The notes under the pieces are model-generated. The model did no database searches and was not told where the DNA came from. It saw only the letters and a list, made by a program, of their open reading frames with translations. From assembly GCA_958296125.1 (NCBI GenBank), contig OY282444.1, forward strand, positions 2,885,623 to 2,949,622: a DNA stretch of 64,000 bases, given 5' to 3'. The stretch comes from an uncultured Poribacteria bacterium (GTDB lineage Bacteria; Poribacteria; WGA-4E; PCPOR2b). Position numbers and translations under genes: made by a program. Of the stretch, positions 16,984 through 24,635 are shown piece by piece (position 1 is the first letter of the stretch; each line of letters begins with the position of its first letter).

Positions 16984-18519
16984 TCAATCCCCCTCATTGA
17001 CAAAAGCAATGGGGAGTTGTGGTGTCGGTTGTCCACTAAATTCAACAGGATAGCTTCCGTCAAAACAAGCCGTGCAAAAATCTTTGGGTGACTTCATACA
17101 TTTGAGCATACCTTCAATGCTGAGGTATCCCAAACTATCTGCGCGGATGTATTTACGGGTTTCTTCGATGGTGTGTGAACTAGCGATTAGCTCTTTGCGG
17201 GTAGGTGTATCAATGCCGTAGAAACAAGGGAATTTATTGGGCGGAGAAGCGACACGGACATGAACCTGTGTCGCACCGCCCTGACGTAGCATCTTGACAA
17301 ACTGTCGACTCTCGGTTCCCCGCATAATCGAATCGTCAACTACCACAACGCGTTTGCCTTCAAGCACATCGTGAATCGGGTTTAATTTTACCTTGACCAT
17401 CAGGTCGCGAACTTCTTGCGAGGGGTTCATGAAAGCACGGCCCACATAAGAGTTTCGGTAGAGACCCACATCAAACGGAATACCCGATTCCTGTGAATAC
17501 CCTAATGCAGAAAGTGTCGCCGAATCCGGCACGGGGATGACAATATCTGCCACCACGGGACACTCACGCGCCAATTGTCTACCAAGTTCACGTCTCGGGC
17601 GGTTAACGAGCTCACCGAATACAACACTGTCTGGGCGCGAGAGGTAAATATACTCAAAGATACACTGCGATAGATGAGGTTGCGTCTGCCCAAACATAAA
17701 CGATTCCGGTTCTTTATCCGTCCCGGTAATAATAACCATTTCGCCGGGGCTAATCTCACGGATTGGCTCTGCTCCAATGACATCAAAGGCACACGTTTCA
17801 GAAGTGAGAACATAGGCATCGCCAGCGCGGCCCAACCAAAGTGGACGGAAACCGTAAATATCTCGCACGCCGATCAGGATGGATTTTCCCATGAAGGCAA
17901 GTGAATACGCACCGCGAATCTCTTTGAGGGCATCCAAGATACGGTCTTCCAGCAGCGTCTGCCGGGAACGAGCAATGAGGTGAGCGATAACCTCTGTATC
18001 GGCAGTCGTGCTAAAAATTGAGCCGGCATCCTCAAGGTCGTTGCGGATACGCTGGGCGTTAATAAGATTTCCATTGTGTGCAATCGCGAGGGTCCCGCGC
18101 TTGTATTCTCGAACCAGCGGCTGTGCGTTCTGAAGGGTGCTTTGTCCAGTTGTCGAATAACGGTTGTGTCCCAGCGCGAGGTCCCCTCCCAGCTTCGACA
18201 AGGTATCCGAATCAAAGATGGTTGCAACAAGCCCCATACCATGATGATATGCGAACGAATCGTCGTCTGCAGTGACAATCCCTGCACTCTCCTGACCACG
18301 GTGCTGAAGGGCGCGTAAACCCAAGTAAGTGAATTCAACCGCCTTGGGGTGTCCCAAAATCCCGAATATTCCACACTCACATCTTGGCTTATCATCAAAC
18401 GCATCGAAATATTCCATATTTGGATGATTCTCCAATTCATCGGGTGTTCCGCCCCACATCGGCACACTATTGTATAATGTCTGAAAATCTGGACGGTCTA
18501 GATTTGGGCTAGTGCTCAA
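16984..18519 (-). CDS. purF: Amidophosphoribosyltransferase
   Basis: Committing step of purine synthesis: PRPP + glutamine to 5-phosphoribosylamine. The N-terminal class II glutaminase starts at the catalytic Cys in CGIFGILGHP, preceded by an unusually long leader of about 48 residues that would be removed. LRALQHRGQESAGIV and HNRYSTTGQS follow. The PRTase domain carries VVVVDDSIMRGTES. Cys residues in SQCIFEY, FPCFYGID and DFCTACFDGSYP match the [4Fe-4S] ligands of the Bacillus-type enzyme. Its start overlaps the upstream membrane gene by 11 bp. Confidence 0.95.
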   Translation of the reverse strand: MSTSPNLDRPDFQTLYNSVPMWGGTPDELENHPNMEYFDAFDDKPRCECGIFGILGHPKAVEFTYLGLRALQHRGQESAGIVTADDDSFAYHHGMGLVATIFDSDTLSKLGGDLALGHNRYSTTGQSTLQNAQPLVREYKRGTLAIAHNGNLINAQRIRNDLEDAGSIFSTTADTEVIAHLIARSRQTLLEDRILDALKEIRGAYSLAFMGKSILIGVRDIYGFRPLWLGRAGDAYVLTSETCAFDVIGAEPIREISPGEMVIITGTDKEPESFMFGQTQPHLSQCIFEYIYLSRPDSVVFGELVNRPRRELGRQLARECPVVADIVIPVPDSATLSALGYSQESGIPFDVGLYRNSYVGRAFMNPSQEVRDLMVKVKLNPIHDVLEGKRVVVVDDSIMRGTESRQFVKMLRQGGATQVHVRVASPPNKFPCFYGIDTPTRKELIASSHTIEETRKYIRADSLGYLSIEGMLKCMKSPKDFCTACFDGSYPVEFSGQPTPQLPIAFVNEGD

Positions 18520-19051
18520 CTGACACTATCCGCCTTCGCTCCACACTAAGCCGGTAGCCAAGGATTGCGCCAATCGGTGCCGCAACGATGTACAAAAGCT
18601 CAGGAGGGCATTTTATCGCTAGCAAAATCCGCAGGGGTAGAGATATGATAACGGCAAGCAGGTGTGCTATATTTAGGAGCACGTAGAACAGCAAATTCGA
18701 GGCGACCAACGTTTCCCAGTGAATATTCAGCAGCGACATCAACGCAACTATCGCGGGAGCACCCAAGAAGGCACCCTGATATGTGCGCTTACGGTCTATG
18801 CTAACGCCAAAGCGGCGTCCGGCAAATATGACACCTTCAGCAACACCCGCGAGAGCACTCCCGTAGGTCACACCAAAGGAGATTAGCAGGAGTAAACCCA
18901 CCCAAGAACCGTGCTGAACACGGTCGCCGATTAAGCCTTTCCATAAAAGTAGTTCGACAATCAAGCGGCAAAGCCATCCGATCGCTAAACCGATAGAACC
19001 ACCTAAAACAATTTGACTTGCTGTTAAAGCAAGTGTTTTCTTTCGATGCAT
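18509..19051 (-). CDS. Polytopic membrane protein leading the purF operon
   Basis: 180 residues with about five membrane helices; Gly- and Ala-rich helices such as GVTYGSALAGVAEGVIFAG. There is a clear ribosome binding site (TAGGAGTG) before the ATG. It is the first gene behind a consensus promoter and overlaps purF by 11 bp. I do not recognise the family. A transport or regulatory role connected to purines is only an inference from the operon. Confidence 0.7.
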   Translation of the reverse strand: MHRKKTLALTASQIVLGGSIGLAIGWLCRLIVELLLWKGLIGDRVQHGSWVGLLLLISFGVTYGSALAGVAEGVIFAGRRFGVSIDRKRTYQGAFLGAPAIVALMSLLNIHWETLVASNLLFYVLLNIAHLLAVIISLPLRILLAIKCPPELLYIVAAPIGAILGYRLSVERRRIVSVEH

Positions 19052-19084
19052 ACCACACTCCTAAAAATCGGGTTTAATATAGAA

Positions 19085-19113
19085 ATTATATCACGGTGTC
19101 GCACCTCTGTCAA
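19085..19113 (-). promoter_or_regulatory. Consensus promoter of the purF operon
   Basis: On the minus strand TTGACA and TATAAT, both perfect, are 17 bp apart. The start codon of the first gene is about 35 bp from the -10 box, leaving a short leader and no room for a purine riboswitch. Confidence 0.8.
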
Positions 19114-19225
19114 CAGGAATGAGACGTGAAGATAGCATCTGCAATTCCTTCCAATGACATAGGACTAAGGCAAACGGACAACAAGGCAAAAATGTGACAG
19201 ACATTGAGATTTTTTTAACAGCTTC

Positions 19226-19254
19226 TTGACAGACTGTGCTCCATCCCCTACAAT
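19226..19254 (+). promoter_or_regulatory. Promoter of the SGNH hydrolase / aldolase unit
   Basis: TTGACA and TACAAT are 17 bp apart. It is divergent from the purF promoter; the two share the 310-bp gap at 19052-19361, which holds no gene. Confidence 0.75.
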
Positions 19255-19361
19255 ATGTATAGCGGAAGCTGCAAATAAGCCTGCACGCACTGCTGCAGCG
19301 AGCCCCTGGCTGAACCTTTATTTCCGCTACACAGGGGCTAAATTGAAGTGAGAGGAAACCT

Positions 19362-19997
19362 ATGAGCAACCTACTGTTCCAATCGGGTGAAAAGGTGCTT
19401 TTTATTGGTGACAGTATTACCGATTGCGGGTGTCGCGGCGACCACGCGCCACTTGGGAACGGTTATGTAAAAAAGATAACCGAGTTAATCACCGCAAAAT
19501 ATCCGGAGCGTCGAATCGAATACGTCAATAAAGGCATTGGAGGTGATATCGTCGAAGGGCTCGCAGCACGGTGGGATACAGATGTCATCGCCGAAAAGCC
19601 GGCTTGGCTGTCGGTAAAGATTGGCATCAATAATGCAGCACGGCAGTTTGGGGCGGGGCTTCCAAACGAAACATATCTCCCAGAGTGGGAGGCGTGCTAT
19701 CGACGAATCCTCACTCGTGCGAGAGATGAATTGGGCGTAGGCCTTTTCATGTTCGAGATTTTTTATATTGAGGAAGACGTTGTTCAACCGCGTCCGCTAG
19801 ATGTTGATGCCTATAATGAGGTTATCCATCGGCTCGCGGCCGAGTTTAACGCCCGATTGATACGCGTAAACGAAGCGTTTGATCGGGTTGTGGCTGCCCG
19901 GCCGGGGGCATTGTGGACAACGCAGGATGGCATCCACCCAAATCCGGGAGGACATACACTGATGGCGTTGGAGTTTCTCAAACAGGCGGGATGGTAA
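19362..19997 (+). CDS. SGNH/GDSL-family hydrolase
   Basis: 211 residues with the four SGNH blocks: block I VLFIGDSITD with the catalytic Ser, block II with Gly in GIGGDIVEG, block III IGINNAA with the oxyanion Asn, and block V DGIHPNPGGH with the catalytic Asp and His. No signal peptide is visible, so it is probably cytoplasmic. Such enzymes often remove acetyl groups from sugars, but the substrate is unknown. GAGAGGAAACCT precedes the ATG. A DapA-family aldolase follows after 38 bp, so a sugar-catabolic context is likely. Confidence 0.88.
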   Translation: MSNLLFQSGEKVLFIGDSITDCGCRGDHAPLGNGYVKKITELITAKYPERRIEYVNKGIGGDIVEGLAARWDTDVIAEKPAWLSVKIGINNAARQFGAGLPNETYLPEWEACYRRILTRARDELGVGLFMFEIFYIEEDVVQPRPLDVDAYNEVIHRLAAEFNARLIRVNEAFDRVVAARPGALWTTQDGIHPNPGGHTLMALEFLKQAGW

Positions 19998-20035
19998 AAA
20001 CATCTCATTGGTATATCTCTGCTGGAGGCTTAATC

Positions 20036-20959
20036 ATGGACAGAGCTGCACAAGTGTTAGAACGTATGAAAGGACCGGTGGTTCCCATCAATGTCTGTTT
20101 CAATGTAGATGGCACAATCAACTACGACGCTGTCGGAACGTATGTCAGTTGGCTGTGCGAAGAGAATACCCCTGTGCTTTTGCTGACTTACGGGAGCAGC
20201 GAATTTGCGAGCATCAGCGATGAAGAACTTTGGGAATTAACAGAAACCGTTGCTTCAGCCAACGCCGGACGCTCGCTCTGTATTACGTCTACCAGCTACT
20301 GGAAGCCAGCGAAAACTCGGAATTTTCTGAGACACGCTGATGCCGTTGGCGTTGATGCTGTCAAGGTGCAAATTAACCCGTGGCTGCCCAAGACACGGGA
20401 GGTATTAGTTAGATACTTTGACCTGATCGAAGATGCTTCCAACATACCGTTGTTGCTCTGGGGAGTTGCACCGCCGCCATTCCCTGTGGAGGTCGTAGCA
20501 GAATTGGCGCAACGTCCCAATATCGTTGGCATGAAGAACGACGCGCATCCCTTCTATGACTACTATGACTTGATTCGCGCTACACGGAATGAGGCCTTTG
20601 GCGTGGTCAGCGGTGGGCAAATGCGTAACTTCGTGTTCGGACACCAGATTGGCTCACCTGCTTACCTGTGTCCCATCGCGCCTTTCCGTCCCGATATCGC
20701 CTTGCAGTTTTATCAATTGCTGGTTGAAGGAAACTACGCTCAAGCGTGGGAAATGGTTTTTCGCTATGAAGAACCTTGGCTCAAATGGGCAATTGATAAA
20801 AACTGGTTGGCGGTAATGAAGTCAACGGTACAGCTTCAAGGGTTGTATCCCAACAATCTGCTCGGACCGCCGAATCTCCCACCAAGTCCAAGCCTGCTTA
20901 CCGAAGTGCAGGAGAAGCTAGAGGAACTCTTTGGTGTGTCACACACACGTTCAGCGTAA
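20036..20959 (+). CDS. DapA/NanA-family aldolase
   Basis: A (beta/alpha)8 class I aldolase of the dihydrodipicolinate synthase / N-acetylneuraminate lyase family, 307 residues. The Schiff-base lysine is in NIVGMKND. The usual GTTGE motif is replaced by LTYGSSEF, and the catalytic Tyr region reads VQINPW, so it is unlikely to be a true DapA. ATG at 20036 follows GGAGG at 7-bp spacing; the longer frame would read into the hydrolase. It probably cleaves or forms a 2-oxo acid from a sugar acid. Confidence 0.82.
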   Translation: MDRAAQVLERMKGPVVPINVCFNVDGTINYDAVGTYVSWLCEENTPVLLLTYGSSEFASISDEELWELTETVASANAGRSLCITSTSYWKPAKTRNFLRHADAVGVDAVKVQINPWLPKTREVLVRYFDLIEDASNIPLLLWGVAPPPFPVEVVAELAQRPNIVGMKNDAHPFYDYYDLIRATRNEAFGVVSGGQMRNFVFGHQIGSPAYLCPIAPFRPDIALQFYQLLVEGNYAQAWEMVFRYEEPWLKWAIDKNWLAVMKSTVQLQGLYPNNLLGPPNLPPSPSLLTEVQEKLEELFGVSHTRSA

Positions 20960-21081
20960 AGACTTGTCCTCCTGACTTTTGAAACCCTTTCCCGATCAAT
21001 CTGCCTGTCCCAATCTCTGATTCGTAGAGAAAGCCGAGAAAGGACAAAGCCTTTCACCATGATAGACAAGGAAGAAATAGA

Positions 21082-22497
21082 ATGAGTAGCCATGCAGCCG
21101 CACAACACCGTCAGGATACAGCTATGAGTGCTGAAGCGTTGGACGAATTGTGCAGTTTACTGGATAACCGCCTGACTACCGCGAAGGAAGTTCGGGAGGA
21201 TCATGCGAAGGATGTTTCTCATCACCTTCCCCATCTGCCCTATGCTGTCGCATTCCCTCACACTAATACAGAAGTTTCCCAGATTGTGAAAATCTGTGCC
21301 CAGTATTCCATGCCGATTGTCCCCTTCGGTACAGGGACCGGCGTTGAAGGAGCGGTTGTCGCTATTCACGGAGGTATCTGCGTTGATTTGACTCAGATGA
21401 ACCAAATTCTTCAGGTCAATCAGAACGATATGGACGCAACAGTGCAGGCAGGAGTCACACGGAACCAGCTCAACACCTATCTTTCTGGAACCGGGACGGG
21501 GCTTTACTTCCCTGTCGATCCGGGGGCAAATGCGTCGTTGGGCGGTATGGCAGCGACACGCGCATCAGGCAATGCTGCAGTGCGTTACGGCACCATGCGG
21601 GAGAACGTACTGGGATTGACAGTAGTAACCGCCGATGGGAACATTATCCGCACCGGAGGTCGCGCCCGTAAGTCCTCCGCCGGCTATGATTTGACGCGAT
21701 TATTTGTGGGTTCGGAAGGGACGCTCGGTGTTATCACAGAGTTGATATTGAAGTTGGCGAAGATACCGGAAGCTGTTTCAGCAGCAGTATGTACGTTTTC
21801 AGATGTCGCAGCAGCCGCAAACACAGCCATTAAAGTAATTGGAGCCGGCATTCCTGTGGCTCGACTGGAGTTGCTAGACGAAATCCAGATGGGTGCAGTT
21901 AATGCCTACTCCAGCTTGGATTACAAGGTCGCTCCAACGCTCCTTTTTGAATTTCACGGTTCAAAATCAGCGGTGGCCGAGCAAGCGCAAACTGTGGGCG
22001 CAATTTTCCGGGAGCATGATGGCGAAGGTTTTCAATGGGTGTCCGGGGAAGAAGAGCGCAACAGGCTTTGGCAGGCACGGTATGATAGCTATTATGCTTC
22101 ACTGGCACTTCGCCCCGGATCGGTTGGCTACGTCACGGATGTTTGCGTTCCCATCTCGCGTTTGGCGGATTGCATCCTGAAAGCCAAGCAGGAAATCCAA
22201 GCATCTGGTTTAATTGCACCCCTGCTTGGGCACGTAGGAGATGGCAATTTTCATGTGGTATTCCCCCTCGACCCGGACCGTCCTGAAGAGTTGAAGGAGG
22301 CACAACGGCTCAATCAACTTTTCGTTGAATACGCGCTCCAGATGGACGGCACATGCACCGGTGAACACGGCATCGGGTTGGGCAAGATCGATGCGCTCAA
22401 GCAGGAGCACGGACCGGGCGTTGGCGTGATGCACACCATCAAAAGGTCCCTAGACCCACAAAATATCATGAACCCTGGCAAAGTCATACCGCTCTAA
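21082..22497 (+). CDS. FAD-linked oxidase, GlcD / D-lactate dehydrogenase type
   Basis: 471 residues with the PCMH-type FAD domain: MPIVPFGTGTGVEGAVV, DPGANASLGGMAATRASG and FVGSEGTLGVITE. The C-terminal cap ends in GTCTGEHGIGLGK and NIMNPGKV, the FAD-oxidase C signature. This is the family of glycolate oxidase GlcD and D-lactate or D-2-hydroxyglutarate dehydrogenases. No GlcE/GlcF partners are adjacent, favouring a single-subunit D-2-hydroxyacid dehydrogenase. It lies 122 bp after the aldolase on the same strand and may oxidise a related hydroxyacid. Confidence 0.9.
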   Translation: MSSHAAAQHRQDTAMSAEALDELCSLLDNRLTTAKEVREDHAKDVSHHLPHLPYAVAFPHTNTEVSQIVKICAQYSMPIVPFGTGTGVEGAVVAIHGGICVDLTQMNQILQVNQNDMDATVQAGVTRNQLNTYLSGTGTGLYFPVDPGANASLGGMAATRASGNAAVRYGTMRENVLGLTVVTADGNIIRTGGRARKSSAGYDLTRLFVGSEGTLGVITELILKLAKIPEAVSAAVCTFSDVAAAANTAIKVIGAGIPVARLELLDEIQMGAVNAYSSLDYKVAPTLLFEFHGSKSAVAEQAQTVGAIFREHDGEGFQWVSGEEERNRLWQARYDSYYASLALRPGSVGYVTDVCVPISRLADCILKAKQEIQASGLIAPLLGHVGDGNFHVVFPLDPDRPEELKEAQRLNQLFVEYALQMDGTCTGEHGIGLGKIDALKQEHGPGVGVMHTIKRSLDPQNIMNPGKVIPL

Positions 22498-22502
22498 CTA
22501 AA

Positions 22503-22859
22503 ATGAAAACAGCATTCAAAAAAACGCTAATCGCTTTTTTAATTTTCATTCTAAGCCTCATCGGTATTCTAATCGGTGTTATCAAACACTGGTCGCAGAG
22601 TGGTTCTTTGATTGAAAGCATGATGATGGTTGACTTCACAGGACTTCTGATCGGTGTCTTAGGGGCATCAATTTTGATCCTGATTAGCGTTGCCCTAACC
22701 TTCTGGTTGGCGCGTGTTTGGTCAGTCGAACAACCCGCACTAGGAGAACAGATCATCCGGCTGGCAATGCTCGTGAGCATTCTACTGATTCTTGTCTTCG
22801 GCGGAATGGGAATCGGTTTAATGGTTTTACGCACACTCTGGACAGTTAATTATTTTTAG
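22503..22859 (+). CDS. Small three-helix membrane protein
   Basis: 118 residues with three hydrophobic segments and short polar loops (KHWSQSGSLIESMMM between the first two). It begins 5 bp after the oxidase stop, so it is translationally coupled. No family is recognised. An anchor or electron-transfer partner for the oxidase is possible but not shown. Confidence 0.6.
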   Translation: MKTAFKKTLIAFLIFILSLIGILIGVIKHWSQSGSLIESMMMVDFTGLLIGVLGASILILISVALTFWLARVWSVEQPALGEQIIRLAMLVSILLILVFGGMGIGLMVLRTLWTVNYF

Positions 22860-22904
22860 AGCGGAAACCATGCGCGAAATACACCAACGTCAGAGGATTT
22901 TCGC

Positions 22905-22934
22905 TTGCATTCACAGATTCGGATGTGCTAAAAT
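22905..22934 (+). promoter_or_regulatory. Promoter of the infC operon
   Basis: TTGCAT and TAAAAT are separated by 18 bp. The leader to infC would be about 165 bases, long enough for a translational control element. Confidence 0.55.
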
Positions 22935-23046
22935 AATTCAGGAGTGTACCATATTCAATAAAAAAACTTGCGCCGCGTGCTAAATCTGCGTAAGTCCTGT
23001 TTAAGTTATTTTATCGAAATCCCGGTTAGCAAATGGAATCCACTGT

Positions 23047-23075
23047 ATATTGTAGGGGGTCGATATCCACAATAT
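23047..23075 (+). promoter_or_regulatory. Hairpin in the infC leader
   Basis: ATATTGT pairs perfectly with ACAATAT, extended by GG/CC across a one-base bulge. The hairpin ends about 18 bases before the Shine-Dalgarno of infC. IF3 or L20 control of infC-rpmI-rplT is known in other bacteria. This hairpin is a candidate site, not a recognised motif. Confidence 0.4.
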
Positions 23076-23105
23076 GCACCAACAGATTGAGAAGGGGTGT
23101 CAAAG

Positions 23106-23660
23106 ATTCAAAGCAGAGGTCGCCGTTACCAGCAGAAAACGCAACAGCAACAAAACAGAGTGAATCGACAGATTCGGGCAAGGCAGGTTCTGTTGATCAC
23201 TGCCGAAAACGAAAAACTTGGACCAATGCCCGTTTATGAAGCACTGAACCGGGCGCAGACAGAAGGCCTTGATTTGGTGGAAGTCTCTCCAAATGCAGAT
23301 CCGCCGGTTTGCAAAATTATGGACTACGGTAAGTTCCAGTATGAAAAGAGCAAACGGGCGAAAGAGGCAAAAAAGAAGCAAGCCAAGGTTGTTCTGAAAG
23401 AGATTAAATTCAACTCTGTAAGAACCGCAGATCACGACTTTCAATTCAAGATGCGTCATGCCCACGAGTTTTTATCGAATGGTTGGAAGGTCAAAGCAAC
23501 GGTTAGATTCAGTGGACGTGAAATGCTGCACACCGATCTCGGGATGGAAATGCTGCGACGGTTTGCAGCAGATGTCGCGGATGTCGGCGAGATAGAGTTG
23601 CCCCCACGGATGGAGAGTCGCTCCATGTTTATGATCTTGACACCAAAGTCAGATAAGTAG
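23106..23660 (+). CDS. infC: Translation initiation factor IF-3
   Basis: IF-3 N- and C-domains are both clear: NRQIRARQVLLI, LDLVEVSPNADPPVCKIMDY, then KEIKFNSVRTADHDFQFK and GWKVKATVRFSGREM. It binds the 30S subunit and checks initiator tRNA and start codons. The preferred start is ATT at 23106: AAGGGG lies 8-11 bases upstream, and an AUU start with autoregulation is the known arrangement in E. coli. A GTG at 23097 in the same frame lacks a ribosome binding site. From ATT the product is 184 residues. rpmI and rplT follow in the classic order. Confidence 0.93.
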   Translation: MQSRGRRYQQKTQQQQNRVNRQIRARQVLLITAENEKLGPMPVYEALNRAQTEGLDLVEVSPNADPPVCKIMDYGKFQYEKSKRAKEAKKKQAKVVLKEIKFNSVRTADHDFQFKMRHAHEFLSNGWKVKATVRFSGREMLHTDLGMEMLRRFAADVADVGEIELPPRMESRSMFMILTPKSDK

Positions 23661-23675
23661 AGGAGCACCAGTCAC

Positions 23676-23870
23676 ATGCCGAAAATTAAGACGCATAAAG
23701 GCTCAGCCAAGCGTTTCAAATTCACAGGAAATGGGAAGATTCGCAGACGCAAGGCTTATTCTAACCACTTATTTATATCAAAAACGACGAAACAGAAGCG
23801 AAATCTCAGAAAAAGCGCGCTTGTGGATGAAACAAACAAGAAAAGGCTGCGTCGCTTGCTTCCCAACTAG
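23676..23870 (+). CDS. rpmI: 50S ribosomal protein L35
   Basis: 64 residues beginning [15 protein letters not shown], the L35 signature, and very basic throughout. It ends with KKRLRRLLP, as is usual. It starts 15 bp after infC with GAGGAG upstream. Its stop codon TAG is the first part of an inverted-repeat element at 23867-23942. Confidence 0.97.
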   Translation: MPKIKTHKGSAKRFKFTGNGKIRRRKAYSNHLFISKTTKQKRNLRKSALVDETNKKRLRRLLPN

Positions 23871-23942
23871 GGGGTGTCAGATTTTGTCTGATGGAGAAGA
23901 AACCATCAATTTGGGGTTCGCTTGAACTTGACAGACCCCTAG
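23867..23942 (+). repeat. 76-bp inverted-repeat element between rpmI and rplT
   Basis: The ends CTAGGGG and CCCCTAG are perfect inverted repeats, continued by imperfect TGTCAG / TTGACAG. An internal TCAGA / TCTGA hairpin is present at 23877-23891. The layout is that of a small palindromic or MITE-like insertion. It supplies the rpmI stop codon. Confidence 0.55.
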
Positions 23943-23967
23943 AGTCAATATCGTCGGGGAGATTGTA

Positions 23968-24315
23968 ATGCCAAAAGTAAAAACAGGTAGTGTCCGTCGC
24001 CAACGCCGCAAAAGAATCATGAAACATTCAAAGGGCTATCGCGGGGGCCGCAATAATTTGAAGCGGTCTGCGACAGAGGCTGTCGAAAAAGGCTGGAATT
24101 ATGCCTACGCCCACCGCCGAGCGCGGAAACGGGAATTCAGGCAGTTGTGGATTGCCCGTATCAATGCCGCCGCACGGATGCATGGCTTATCTTATAGCCG
24201 CTTTATGAACGGATTAAAAAAATCAGGAATTGACCTCAATCGTAAGGTTCTCGCTGACCTCGCTGTTCACGATGAGGCCGGATTTGCCCGTATTGCGGCA
24301 CTTGCGAAGGGTTGA
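23968..24315 (+). CDS. rplT: 50S ribosomal protein L20
   Basis: 115 residues, with [38 protein letters not shown] and [18 protein letters not shown], all L20 signatures. L20 starts large-subunit assembly and represses its own operon in several bacteria. It is separated from rpmI by 97 bp, most of it the inverted-repeat element. The T-box leader for pheS begins shortly after. Confidence 0.97.
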   Translation: MPKVKTGSVRRQRRKRIMKHSKGYRGGRNNLKRSATEAVEKGWNYAYAHRRARKREFRQLWIARINAAARMHGLSYSRFMNGLKKSGIDLNRKVLADLAVHDEAGFARIAALAKG

Positions 24316-24354
24316 TAAAATTGAGTTTGCGTAAAAGCTGTGAAAGGACAAAGT

Positions 24355-24612
24355 AAGCGGTTCAATCTTCTGAGCAGAGAGGATGCGTCACCGGCTGAAA
24401 GCGCATCTTTAGAACGAGTCGCCGAATTTCATCCTGGAGCCGCCGAGTTGAACACCGATTTAGGCAAGTAGGCTCGTGCCGGAGGTTTCACCGTTATCGA
24501 AACGACCAATGAAGTGGGTAAATGCGATATTTGCCAATAAGGGTGGTACCGCGGAAGGTCTTGACGCCTGTCACTTTCGTCCCTTGGACGAGATGATAGG
24601 CGTTTTTTATTG
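24355..24612 (+). promoter_or_regulatory. T-box leader controlling pheST
   Basis: The T-box core AATAAGGGTGGTACCGCGG lies at 24536-24554. It contains UGGU, complementary to the ACCA end expected of tRNA-Phe. Upstream is a CCGTTATC segment typical of stem III/linker regions. A UUC codon followed by A at 24428-24430 is the best specifier candidate, matching phenylalanine. A strong terminator follows, then pheS 24 bp later. Uncharged tRNA-Phe should bind and favour the antiterminator. The 5' limit is approximate. Confidence 0.85.
24564..24612 (+). terminator. Terminator of the pheS T-box leader
   Basis: ACGCCT...CGTCC pairs with GGACG...AGGCGT across a TTG loop with a few mismatches, followed by a run of six T residues. 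It lies between the T-box core and pheS. Confidence 0.85.
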
Positions 24613-24635
24613 CTGCTATTTTACGGGAGATAAAC

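Noticed and set aside
17874-18467. 197-codon frame overlapping purF in another frame
   Set aside because: It follows the purF coding pattern and has no independent start signal; purF itself is unambiguous.
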